A stretch of DNA of 64,000 bases from Pyricularia pennisetigena (lineage: Eukaryota > Ascomycota > Sordariomycetes > Magnaporthales > Pyriculariaceae), in NCBI RefSeq assembly GCF_004337985.1, contig NW_021940918.1:496001-560000 (forward strand). Direction: 5' to 3'. The notes beneath the pieces were generated by a model, which saw nothing but the letters and a program-made list of their open reading frames with translations, was not told the origin of the DNA and did no database searches. The position numbers and the translations under genes are program-made. Below are positions 1 through 10,238 of the stretch, piece by piece; within the stretch, counting starts at the first letter, position 1; every line of letters starts with the position of its first letter.

Positions 1-346
1 GGTGGTATGTTAGGCGGTTGGCAATAAATGAGTGGTACTGTACCGCCCTACCGGGATAGGCATGCTTGCAAATGCGCCGAGATATGAGGTTGGGTTAACC
101 TCCGCGCGGCTGATTAAGCGGAAGGGCTGGGCGGCGCGATGGGGCGCTGCGGCAAGTACAAACATACACACACTGTGTAGTGGATCGATCCTTCGAGAAC
201 CCAAACGTCACTCGTTGCCCCGCTATCGTGTGGTGCATAAGACCCGACCGCGTTCTGGGAGCTGTTTTGTCAGTCGGATTTTATCGTGTCTGCATTTGTT
301 TGCAACCATCAAGGTACCTGACATAAATCGTACTCCAAAAATCACA
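1..346. other. Left-edge spacer, promoter side of nudC
   Basis: No coding region is supported here. An open frame runs through it on the plus strand but lacks family resemblance and has an ordinary spacer composition. It presumably holds the 5' untranslated region and promoter of the nudC gene that follows. Confidence 0.5.
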
Positions 347-1170
347 ATGACAGACAAGGGTGGGCTGGATTATTCATACATACCCTATTTTCAAACAAAA
401 AACAAAAGTTGAGAAAGAAAAAAAAAATTGGTGACATGCGCTCTCTGACACAAAACCCGCAGAACCTACCCCTGCCGAAGAGGCAGCTGCCCGCGCAAAG
501 GAGGCGGCTGAGCAGGCAGCTCTGCCGTACAAGTGGGCGCAAACCATTGGCGACATCGACATCACCATCAAGCTAGGCGAGGGCTCTGAGAAGTACAAGG
601 GCAAGGACCTCAAGGTCGATATCAAAAAACAACACTTGACTGCGGGGGTCAAGGGCTCCGACCCCATCATTGATGTAAGAGAACCAGTCACCCTCGAGCG
701 TCTTTTTTTTTTTTTTTTCTCTCTTTCTCACAACTGCTTTGCGGCCCATTTTTCACATGTTGGCTGGCTAATGGCACATGCTAATGCGAACTACAAAAAA
801 CCCCCCACACCACCCACAGGGCGACCTCCCGCACGCCGTCCGCGTCGACGAATCCACCTGGACGCTGACGACCAACCCGGACGGCACCAAGAACATCGAG
901 GTGCACCTGGACAAGGTCAACAAGATGGAGTGGTGGCCGCACGTCGTCACGGACGCGCCCAAGATCGACGTCACCAAGATCAACCCCGAGAATTCGAAGC
1001 TGTCGGACCTGGACGGGGAGACGCGCGGCATGGTCGAGAAGATGATGTACGACCAGCGCCAAAAGGAGCTCGGCAAGCCGTCCTCTGACGAGCAGAAGAA
1101 GCTGGACCTGCTGGCAAAGTTCCAAAAGGAGCATCCCGAGATGGACTTTAGCAATGCCAAGATAAACTAA
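347..1170 (+). CDS. nudC: Nuclear movement protein NudC (CS domain)
   Basis: Model: exons 347-359, 463-674 and 820-1170, giving 191 residues. The first exon is only 13 bases (MTDK plus one base) and is joined by a gtgggc donor to a cgcag acceptor, which gives an N-terminus [15 protein letters not shown] typical of fungal NudC. The CS (p23-like) domain covers roughly residues 28-120, and the C-terminal part has the signature stretches [21 protein letters not shown] and [13 protein letters not shown] seen across NudC orthologues. The family acts as an Hsp90 co-chaperone-like factor needed for dynein/LIS1 function and nuclear migration in hyphae. The second intron contains a run of 16 T. The tiny first exon is inferred from phase and homology; the other two exons are secure. 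Confidence 0.9.
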
Positions 1171-1363
1171 TCACTGACGATTTTGTTTCCCCTTTTTTTG
1201 TTCGGTTATTCCCTGTAGCTCAAGCGACGAAGATCACGATTTAATGACTGATAAAAAAAATTCGAAGGCCTCAAGGCTATTTTGTTTGATGTTTTCCCCC
1301 TTCCCCTATTGTCTAATTATACTGCGTTAGGTACATATTGTAAGTACAGTGCAGGTCTGGGTT

Positions 1364-3313
1364 CTATGCTCGACCCAATCTCGCCGCCTTGAATCGGCTC
1401 ATCTTCTTGGGCCCACCCTCGCTCTCATCCAGCGGTTCTATCGCCGACTCTTTCTCTTTTGTGAACCCTCCCTCTCTCTGTATCATCTTGTTTCGCAAGC
1501 GGTGGTATTCGACCGCGGCTTCCTGGTGCAGCAGGTCCGCATCGAACTCGCTGGGCTCCCGTGGCTTGGTCACCGGCTGCCGCTCCAGGACAGCATCAGC
1601 TAGTGTCCGGCCTTCTGGTCCCGAAGGTGCGATTTTGGGCTCCATCGTCTCGAGGAACCGAGTCGGAGCCTGCTTGGGTCCTGCAGGAGGGGCCCGTTCG
1701 ATGATATCGCTCACAGGCTCCACCTTTGGTTCGGCCGGCTCGTGCGATTTTGCAAGCGGCGCAGCTGTCGGCTCCTCTGCTATGTCGACCTCTTGCGCAA
1801 ATCTGACCCCTTTCTTTACAGTTGATGCGGCAGCAGTGGTGGTGGTGGTGGTGGTGGTGGTGGTGGTAGGGGACTTCATTGCCGAAGCAGCTGGCGGATC
1901 GGGTTTTGGTCGTATTGCAGGGGCTGTGGGGTTGGAACGGATTGCGATTCGGCCCAGTCGCGGTTCATTGTAATCGATTTTCTCGTCATCTTCCTCTGGC
2001 TCATCGGGAATGGCGACCGCGGGCGGCTGTTTCCCGACGGACTGTCTCCCAACGCCGAGCTTCTTCTCCAGCTCAAGCATCCTCCTCCGATAGGCCGGGC
2101 TGAGCGCACTACGCTTCGAACGGCCCCTCTCGTCCTCTTCTTCGTCCTCGTCGTCATCGTAATCGTCGTCATCATCATATGCATCCTCATCGTCGTCATC
2201 GTAAAGCCCATAGTCCTCCATCCCGTCCTCGTCCTCGTCCTCGTCGTCGGAATAAGCCTCCTCGAGCTCTAGCTCCGCGACGACGGGCCCGATCTCGTTC
2301 ATGCTGTAGGCCAACATGTCGCGGCGTAGCTTGGCGTCGTCGTCGGATTCGTCGTCTGGAATCACTGGCGGGTTGGTTCCCATCTGCTCCTGCTCTCTGG
2401 CCTGCCGCATTATTTCCTCAATCTTCTTCTGCGTCTTGGTTTGCATGGGTTTGGTCGCGCCATTGATGTTGTTGTCCGCGGCAGGTTTAGTGTCCTCGCT
2501 GAATGAGACCCCCTTCTTGCCTGCTGCTGGTACAGCTTGAGTAGGAGTAGGGGGTTTGGTTTGGCTTTCGATGGTAGGGGCCGATTTGTTGACTGGGGAT
2601 GCTGTAGAACTCTGCGCATTTTGAGATGGCAGCTTTCCTGTGCTTTCTGTGCTGTCCTCAATGCGCTTCTTCGGTGCTGCATCGCCCTCCTCATCTGATG
2701 AATCGTCATCATCGTTCTGCTTCAGCTCCACGCCGGCCTTCTTCAGCACCTCGCTGACCTTCGCCTCCGTCTCTGCCGGCCGCTGCAGTTTGAAGGACAC
2801 AACGTTGTCGTCGTCGTCCAGCTCCTCCACAATGTCCATGATAGGCAGGCCATCCTCCGCAGCGCCGCTCGCGCCGCCATCCCCTGACCCTGCCGCAGCA
2901 GCTTCGGCGGCGGCGGCGGCGGCGGCCCTGTCCTCGGCCTTCTCGATCTGCTTCTCCAGAGACTCAATGTTCCGCTGGACGTAGTCGAGTCGCCTGTCCA
3001 GCTGGTTGATGATCTGGTCAGCGGACTTGATGGCGTCGCTGCCGCCCGCCTTTCTGCCGCCGGTAAAGATCTCGGCAACCTCCTTGGAGTTGACGAGACG
3101 GCCTTCAAAATTCCGGCGGATGCGCAACAGGTCGGCGCGGCCGCGAGCCTCCTCCACCTCTTCCTTCAGGGCCTCGTACTCGACGTCCCAGAGGCGCCAT
3201 TCCTGGAGAAGGGTCCGCAGCCTGGCGGTGTTGTCTTGCAGGGCTTGGCGCTGGCGTTCAATTTCTTGAACGGTGGCGGCAGTGCCCTGAGCGGTCGCTG
3301 GTGCCGCTGCCAT
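1364..3313 (-). CDS. URI/Bud27-type unconventional prefoldin (DUF3835)
   Basis: A single-exon gene of 649 residues starting at the ATG complementary to 3311-3313. Residues about 15-140 form a prefoldin-alpha-like coiled coil containing RRNFEGRLVNSKEVAEIF and a second helix rich in Leu/Ile heptads. The centre is disordered and very acidic, with long Asp/Glu runs near residues 350-400. A poly-Thr tract is encoded by a (GTG)n/(CAC)n microsatellite at about 1838-1866. The C-terminal block FDADLLHQEAAVEYHRLRNK matches the conserved tail of fungal URI/Bud27 proteins. Known role of the family: an R2TP/prefoldin-like chaperone in assembly of RNA polymerases through Rpb5 and in translation initiation and TOR signalling. 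Placement in the family is confident; details of function are inferred. Confidence 0.85.
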   Translation of the reverse strand: MAAAPATAQGTAATVQEIERQRQALQDNTARLRTLLQEWRLWDVEYEALKEEVEEARGRADLLRIRRNFEGRLVNSKEVAEIFTGGRKAGGSDAIKSADQIINQLDRRLDYVQRNIESLEKQIEKAEDRAAAAAAAEAAAAGSGDGGASGAAEDGLPIMDIVEELDDDDNVVSFKLQRPAETEAKVSEVLKKAGVELKQNDDDDSSDEEGDAAPKKRIEDSTESTGKLPSQNAQSSTASPVNKSAPTIESQTKPPTPTQAVPAAGKKGVSFSEDTKPAADNNINGATKPMQTKTQKKIEEIMRQAREQEQMGTNPPVIPDDESDDDAKLRRDMLAYSMNEIGPVVAELELEEAYSDDEDEDEDGMEDYGLYDDDDEDAYDDDDDYDDDEDEEEDERGRSKRSALSPAYRRRMLELEKKLGVGRQSVGKQPPAVAIPDEPEEDDEKIDYNEPRLGRIAIRSNPTAPAIRPKPDPPAASAMKSPTTTTTTTTTTTAAASTVKKGVRFAQEVDIAEEPTAAPLAKSHEPAEPKVEPVSDIIERAPPAGPKQAPTRFLETMEPKIAPSGPEGRTLADAVLERQPVTKPREPSEFDADLLHQEAAVEYHRLRNKMIQREGGFTKEKESAIEPLDESEGGPKKMSRFKAARLGRA

Positions 3314-4850
3314 GACGGGGGTGTTTAGGCGCTATGGAGGAGAGTTGATTTTTTTTTTTTTTTACTCCTCCGGTTTTTCCTATGTCCCAACAGGGTATTA
3401 AGATCGTGGCTTTGATTTCAAAACCTTTTTACTTCTTTCTGCCCTTTATCTGGCACAAGCTTACAGCCTGGCTCAAATGATATGCGGTAAAGAGGCTGTG
3501 TTTGGTGATGAGATTTAATTGCAGTATTGAGAGACCCAAGGTAGGCAAATTTTGCACAGTAAAAGTAGCAAACAAACAGCACAGTGTGGTCAGTCTCGAC
3601 GATCGACTTGACTCGCGTCGTGCAGCAGCCTCGCAATCCACAGAGCAACTTAAAAGCGACAACCTCGTCACGACGACACTGGAAGCATCTCGGTGTGACA
3701 ACACCAACCAGTGATAGTCAATGGAAATCATGCGTGGACACGGCGAAAGTCATACCATTGTCACTCACAGGTCCATGAATCGGGATGCTTGCCGGTAGAT
3801 GTCTGTCCTGTTCTTGACTAGTTTCCTGCAGACCAAGAAAGTCACAAATACAACGAGCGACTGGTAACTACTGTTTTTACGGACTTGAGAGTTGTCATCG
3901 ATAAGGCACAAGATCAGATCCAGCAAAATCTTACAGCCGGTTTGGGTAAGGCTTTCAGCATCTTCAAAGCTAGACTACGACGCAATATCCATGATTTTGA
4001 GCTTCATCCTGTCGGAAATATCTGAATACTCCGGAGCATGAGATAATGTCGCCGAGGCTGAGCCAAGGGCGACTGTTTCCTGAGACCATCCCACAGACCC
4101 ACAGCTTACTGTCTCCGCTTTAATTAGATAGACTATCGTCCAGGTACAAGTCAGTCACTTGTACTCCTAACCCTATAGAACGAACGTCCAAGCAAAGCCT
4201 ATGACCAAGTGATTGATACACATACATGTACATGCTACGCCAAAAGCTTAGAGTGAGTTCACTGCTTTCGTCCCAGGCCTTCAGGCATCGTCCCCAAATT
4301 ACACTATATTAGGCAGATTCTAAGCTTGGGATATCAAGACAAGTTCCTGACCTTGAGTTTTAATCGGTAGTACTGAAAGAGCAATTACAATCGCAGTTAC
4401 GGAAAAACGGTATTAGAGTGATTGCTGGGATTCATGGCCGTTGCCGCGAAAACAAACACATGGGTATTTATTTTGGGACGGTCGAAAAAAATCTGTTATA
4501 CATGGATTGAGCGTGAGGTGGATCGGGTGTTTGGCTCATATAGGCAGCTAAGGCACCTTATTTAGGGTACCGAGATAGGTGCCTGCCTACTGGGAAGGGA
4601 TCCACCCTACTAATACTGAAGGACTGAGGCTACGACATTACGAATAGGCAGTTCAACTCCAGACTGCAGTCAAGTAAGACGCTTCTGCCTTCTCCATGTA
4701 GCTTTTTTACTCTTTTACTTGGCTTGTTCGCTGCAAGTCTTGGTTATTTAAGTTACGTATGTAGCACGAAAGCAATTTGCTTTATAAAGTGTCCTTTACC
4801 TTGTGCACCTGGTCATATCTAAAGACATTCTTGAACAACGTCCGGCAACC
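3314..4850. other. Gene-free spacer
   Basis: About 1.5 kb between the divergent URI-like gene and the small secreted-protein gene. There are short open frames on both strands around 3.4-3.8 kb but none has an intact start, splice structure or recognisable protein. A T run near 3350-3363 lies in the URI-like gene's leader. Nothing else is supported. Confidence 0.5.
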
Positions 4851-4855
4851 TATAT

Positions 4856-4858
<3 letters not shown>
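4851..4858 (+). promoter_or_regulatory. TATA box of the small secreted-protein gene
   Basis: TATATAAA lies 91 bases upstream of the ATG at 4942. It is followed immediately by the AC microsatellite, so transcription would be expected to start within or just after the repeat. Confidence 0.5.

Positions 4859-4908
<50 letters not shown>
4859..4908 (+). repeat. (AC)25 microsatellite
   Basis: Twenty-five uninterrupted AC units located between the TATA box and the start codon of the secreted-protein gene. Dinucleotide tracts of this length are expected to be highly polymorphic. Confidence 0.97.
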
Positions 4909-4911
<3 letters not shown>

Positions 4912-4941
4912 GCATCTAAGTAGTACACAGAAAGGTATATT

Positions 4942-5574
4942 ATGCAGCCTCTGTTGAAACTGTTTCTCCTCCTTACGGGCATCGCACTGGGTCTTGCCGC
5001 ACCTCTGGGCAGCCGTGGCGCGACTATTTCGTCCAGAAATGTGCCCAGCAACCAAGATATGCTATGGCCATCCGATATCGAGCCGGCGGCGCCTGATCCC
5101 CAGACATCCAAGCTAACCCGACGGGCCAAGGAGGACACATTGCCTGCACCAAAAGAGGCTGGCGGTAGAACACTCGGCGCTCCAAAGATAGAAGAACCAC
5201 CAGCAGTCAAAGGAACCCTCCGCCATAATCCAGTGCCCCCACCCGCAAGCAGGGCCAAATGGTCGCTGTTTCCTGCCTCAGCCTCAGCCTCCAGCGTCCT
5301 TCCATCTACAAAGAGGCCCAAGAGTGCCCACGGGCAACCTTCGCCAGCTGCGTACCCTGTGTTTCCCGAAGATGTACCCCCCGGATCTGCATTTTCAACT
5401 GATGTGCCCTTACAGCTGCCCGCACCCCCAACAAGACCTACTCGCAACTTGGGGAATCCTGGACCTTTCGAAGATCCCCGCTCTGTTTCCACTCCAATGA
5501 AATCGGCCTTTGATGACTGGGATGAGAAGAAAAAGACCTCATACAGGTTCTGGAGAAAATTGAAACAGCGGTAG
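4942..5574 (+). CDS. Small secreted Pro-rich cysteine-free protein
   Basis: A single exon of 210 residues. The first 20 residues form a clear signal peptide (MQPLLKLFLLLTGIALGLAA), with likely cleavage before PLGSRG. The mature part is Pro/Ser/Ala-rich, contains no cysteine, is predicted to be disordered, and has a dibasic site (TRRAK, about residues 59-63) that Kex2 could cut. It ends in a basic tail (KKKTSYRFWRKLKQR). I do not recognise a family. It could be a secreted peptide precursor, a wall-associated protein or an effector-like protein. The ATG lies 91 bases downstream of a TATA box, which supports the start. Confidence 0.7.
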   Translation: MQPLLKLFLLLTGIALGLAAPLGSRGATISSRNVPSNQDMLWPSDIEPAAPDPQTSKLTRRAKEDTLPAPKEAGGRTLGAPKIEEPPAVKGTLRHNPVPPPASRAKWSLFPASASASSVLPSTKRPKSAHGQPSPAAYPVFPEDVPPGSAFSTDVPLQLPAPPTRPTRNLGNPGPFEDPRSVSTPMKSAFDDWDEKKKTSYRFWRKLKQR

Positions 5575-5791
5575 CTGGACCCCTTTGGTGGTTAGAGAGT
5601 ACTGAGCATGATTGCTTGTAGTTATTCCAATGCTTGTAGGGCTTTATGGGAGATTTTAACATCAACATTGCCATTTCCGCTTGCTAAAGTCTCAGTTCAT
5701 ACGTTTTCCATCACTAAAACGGATAAACTTGCGGTTTGCCTAGGCTGACACGCTTGCGTTTCCTGGTGATACCTGGCGTGCCGCCCGCGAG

Positions 5792-6214
5792 GGGACTTTT
5801 TTGGTCTTTGCTCATTTTGCAATCCTCTGCTGGCAAACCCCGTCTGGAAATTATCCCGGCCCGGCGCCCAAGGCCATGCAGGAAACATATGCACCGAGTG
5901 TGGAACAGATCGAGTGTTCTGCGACCTCAACCCCAACTGGTGCCAGTCTTGGAAAGTTCGGGAAGAACGGATTCGTATTGGGGGCATGGGTTGCACGTGT
6001 GCAATTTGACAGTCACCTGAACATGCGCAGAAACTACGGCGGACCCAAGGTCTATCCATACGGTGGGTGCGTGGAGGTCGACGATGGCGACTATCAGGAA
6101 GAAGGCAACTCGGATATGAGCATTGGAGACGAGGGGAAGTGGGGATATTTTACCGATATCGTGGGCAAAAAGGGAGGCAATAAATGCCTTAGAACCAAGA
6201 ATACGAGTAGTTTT
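5792..6214 (+). pseudogene. Possible coding remnant or unresolved small gene
   Basis: An open plus-strand frame whose translation has protein-like composition (for example KFGKNGFVLGAWVARVQF and GGCVEVDDGDYQEEGNSDMS) but no convincing initiator. The first in-frame ATG is at 5876 and no signal-peptide exon could be joined to it. It ends before the convergent GH36 gene. It may be the 3' exon of a gene whose first exon I cannot place, or a decayed gene. No family is recognised. Confidence 0.3.
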
Positions 6215-6273
6215 CTTTTTCATCTTTGCTTTACTTTTTTTTCGTAAATTGAAACATGAAGCTGCCTTTCCAC

Positions 6274-9200
6274 TCAAATAGACTCAGAGTCAATATTGCC
6301 CAGGCCAATATAAAACTTGAGCTCGACCTCATTGCTGTATCCAGCTTTCAGTCCCATGCTTTTCCAAGCCGCCTCAAGGTCTACAGCCAACACGCGATCA
6401 TCTTGGCTAGAAACAGACACGGTCTCCTCGGGCATGGCCGAGCCATGGAGCGTAGCGAACATGTCGCGGGTGATGCTCATGCTTGGGAGATGAGATACGT
6501 AGATACCTATTATTGTTATACCAAGCTTTAGATTGGATTGCAGGTACACATTTTGATTGGCTTGGACAAAAAGGAAGAAAAAAGAAAAAAAAGAAAAAGC
6601 ACAGAAGAAAAACTTACCCAGCACCCCCAGAGCTTTCACTCGTGTATGAACAAGAACGCGTCCGCTACCCTCAGCCTGTTGTACATCGCTCGAGACCACG
6701 GCCGCAGCCCCAGCCATTTTGCCCAGCAGGCCGAGGTTGGCAACCTGCACATCGACTCCTGAGCGTGACGTGAAGCGCGACAGGGGAAAGGCCGAAAGGA
6801 TGTCATAGCCCCTGACCTCAAGGCTGACTGCAAGCACAGACTCTCGAGTTCCGGGCTGGATCGGCGGAGACACGCGTCCGCTGCGGTGCGATCTCACAAC
6901 ATAAGTTATCTGCGGCCTTGTGCCGGGGAACCTGTCCAGGGGTATCATGTCGGTGAGCGGACGCAGAGCGACGTTGAAGACGCCGAGCATCGAGGTGCCC
7001 GAGTTGGCGCCGCCATGGTAGGTGCCGACCTTGAGGAGGGCGTCGTCCGTATAGCCGACGTACTGATCGATGCTCTTGCCGTGAGCGCTGGTCCTGAAAA
7101 TGACCGTCTTGCCTCGAGGCGTCGTTCCCGTCATCTCGGAAATTAGAGCCTTGTCGTGCTCGCCCGGGACGTCGGTTATGTAGATGGGACCGCCGCTGAC
7201 GCACCTCGCCGCGGCGTGAAAGCCCGAGTAGTCGTGCGAGGTCTGGAACATGTCCCAGTCCGGCACGATGTTGAAGTACTGTGTGAGCAGGCCGTTATGG
7301 GCATTGGTCCAGACGTGCCATGGGTGCGACGCAGGGATGGCTGGGGTGAAGTCATCAGAATTGCGCAGCGGGATGGCCGGTCTCTTCCGGGGCAGCTGGG
7401 AGTGGAACATGATGTGCGGCGTCATGGACATGCACGAAATGGCCCTGTTGCTGAAGTGGCGCAGCGAAGCGATGGTCCAGGCGTCCAGGTACGCGTTTGA
7501 CAGCTCACGACGTGCGCTCGCTCCCGTCCACATGTCGATTACAAATTGTGCGTCCGTCTTGACGCCGTCAACACCGCTCGACGCCAGAAAGCGGTAAAAG
7601 TCGTCGTAGAAGCGGTTGACGTCCTCCTTGGCCACCACCGTCATGGGGCCACCTAGGGGAAACCCGCGGCGCTTTGCTTCCTCTCGCACGACCTCTATGG
7701 TCTTGTACGAGTTCGCGATGGGTCCCCCGGGGGTAATGCCACCCCAGTAGCCCAGCAACGCGTGCCAGACCGCCACATGTTGGACGTGCTTGTGCTTTGC
7801 TCTTATCGACGAGACCGTTGCCTTGAGTCCGTAAGGGAATGCATCTGGCTCGGCCTCAAAACCGTTCCACCCGTACTGGAATTGACCGTCTCCGGTGCGA
7901 GAGATGTCTTGCCAGTTGTCGTCGATAATCAGGTTGGTGATCATAATTTCGTTATCGGCAAGGGTGTTGAGAGCGTCGAGTACCTTTTCCTCACTTAGAC
8001 GCTGTCCCAGGGCGTTCCAGGTACCTAGTCCCCAGTTTTAGTTACTCACACAATCGAGGACCAGACCGCCCCTGAATGTAACGGTATACCTCGCTCGGGT
8101 CAAAACTTACAATAGCCAAGCCCGTCATACCAGTTTTCCATCCATTCAGGCTGCACTTCCGCAGCCAAGTTCTCGATTTGCTTTGGTCCTTCTGGACTGC
8201 TTTTCTGTTGCTCATCTAGTTGTAGCAGCCCTCGTGCATGATAGACGCATGCGGCACTGGCATTATCGAACGTCTCTCCAACTGCTACAATGACTTTGGC
8301 AGTGGTTTCCGCAACATTGTCACTACGCATCTATGAAAGCAAGGGTATCAACTGGCGAGTTCTGTAGTGAATAAGACGTCGGTTCACTTACACGGAGGAC
8401 CACTTTCCCAGCATCATTGCTGCGCAGCCCTGTGAGGACGTGATCGGTGCCCGTCACAGCTAGAAGGACGCAGTGCTTGCCCTGATCATTCAGGAATGAG
8501 CACAGGACGGAATCCTTGTCAAGATCGAATCTGGTCTTCCCATGGCACGGCCCGATCCACGGCGCCCAGGTGCGGGCGAGGGCGAACCATCTGGGCAACA
8601 ATTACAACCGAGTCAACAGACAAGGCCCATGATGCATTTGAGCGGAGCTCCATACCTCAGCAAGTGCCTTCCCCACGGCAGACCCAATTCTACTTCGGAA
8701 AAGGCAGATTGGTCATTTTTTCCAACACCTGCGATGGGAGCATCCAACTGCCACAAGCAGGTTGCTGGAGACTGGCTCACCGCCTGCCTGATGGTCACAT
8801 GGCGGCTCAGGCATTCGATAACATCGTGAATGTCATCGGGTAGGCTGTCAGGATGGTCTGGCACGATGATGCCATCGTCCAACTGCAGCTCATCCCGGAC
8901 GAGTCGCCATGGCTTGTCGGGAGATTCGCGGAACTTGAGCGTGAAACGTATGGCAGACTCGACTGGTATAGAGGCAGTGAAATGCAGCTTGAGAACCGAC
9001 TTGTCATGTGAAGCCTGCAAGTAGATGGGCGCATCCTCTGCACTATTCGAGGCTAGAACAAAGTCGGTCCATGCCGAAGAATGCAGAGCCGAAGTCGAGA
9101 CGGCAACCTGCCACTTATCGTGGGCTCTGCTCTGATGCACCTGCAACCCAACCACGAAATCCACCTGTCCGGGAGTCGCAGGAGTCTTGGTCACCTGGGT

Positions 9201-9326
9201 TAGAGGAGGGTGGCTAGTAATTTCGAATCGAGCCTCATCGTCCAGGAGACTGGGCGGAAGAGGTTTCTGCGCGTGTATAAGCGCGCTAGGCATGCCAGCC
9301 ACAACATCGTCAAGCGGTGGGCCCAT
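6274..9326 (-). CDS. GH36 raffinose-synthase/Sip1-like alpha-galactosidase family protein
   Basis: Model on the minus strand: exons 9326-8656, 8590-8392, 8330-8111, 8024-6618 and 6506-6274, giving 909 residues with every phase consistent. The N-terminal half is a beta-sandwich-like region; the fourth exon carries the GH36 barrel with LIIDDNWQD (about 395-403), GVDGVKTDAQ (nucleophile Asp near 521) and DWDMFQTSHD (about 619-628, containing the acid/base Asp). The C-terminal motif GIYVSHLP is typical of the raffinose synthase/seed-imbibition subgroup. There is no signal peptide, so the enzyme is probably intracellular and acts on alpha-galactosides or related alpha-linked galactosyl compounds; substrate is not determined by sequence. 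The start is taken as the ATG in front of GPPLDD. The last intron (6507-6617) is very T-rich and open in frame, so it could be misread as coding. Confidence 0.88.
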
Positions 9327-10238
9327 TGTGATTTGGTAGAGGATGACACTGGTGATGGAATTTCTTGAGAGGAAATAAAACAAAGTATAATCATGAAGCC
9401 CGCCCAGTTCTGGGAGTAATCAATTAAATATATATCCTAGTCAGAAATTTGATGTGAGAAGACGGCTGGCCTATACAACCAACAAAATCACATCAGAGAT
9501 TTTGTCAAGAATCACCTGTTCATAAGTGCCGGACTTGTAGAGGTTGCCAACGTTGCCGCGCCTTTGGGTCAAGTTTGGGGTATAGCTAGCTAGCTGCTGG
9601 GTTGTGCAGAAGCGTGAGCAGAAGCAACGGCCTGCATGTGCATTAATCCGTAGGTACGAAGTCGTAAAACTAGACTACTGCTAGACCTGGCTCCCGCAGT
9701 AGGAGAAAAGAATCGGAACACCAAAGTAGTATTGCAGCGTGCAACAGTTCCGATTCAAGTTCTAGAAATAGACTTGATTGGAATCTGCAAATTGAAAAAT
9801 GCACATGTCGAATCAAGTGCAGTTAATATCGGTATGTTGTACGACCGGTGCGTAAATGGAGGCAACAAATCAGAGGCTGTCCGTTTGCCGGACGGAGGCG
9901 GCACGGGTTGAATCGGACTGAATTGCACTGGGGCAAGGCCGGCACGAGCTTTCCGAATAAATGCAATGTGGGTCTCTTCTGTGTTTTTGCGTAACCACGT
10001 AATCCATCCTGATTATTTTTGTTTGCAGCAGGCAGGAAAAAGTTGAGTGGATCCCAGCCACCGCACAGCCACGCGACCTTTGATTGGCTTGAGAGATCTT
10101 TTCGAAGCTACCAATCCCGAGACTCGCAATTACCAAGGTTGACTGACGACGTTCTCGACAAAGCTGAGCTTCTTGTAGAGCACCCTCAACCACCATCCCA
10201 CAGCCCAACACCGGCTCCGAAACCCCATATAGCCCCCA
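9327..10238. other. Divergent promoter region between the GH36 and MPP-beta genes
   Basis: This 0.9-kb spacer must contain both promoters. No coding region is seen. It contains a 10-base perfect inverted repeat (9710-9719 and 9747-9756) and neighbouring short palindromic words. Confidence 0.6.
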
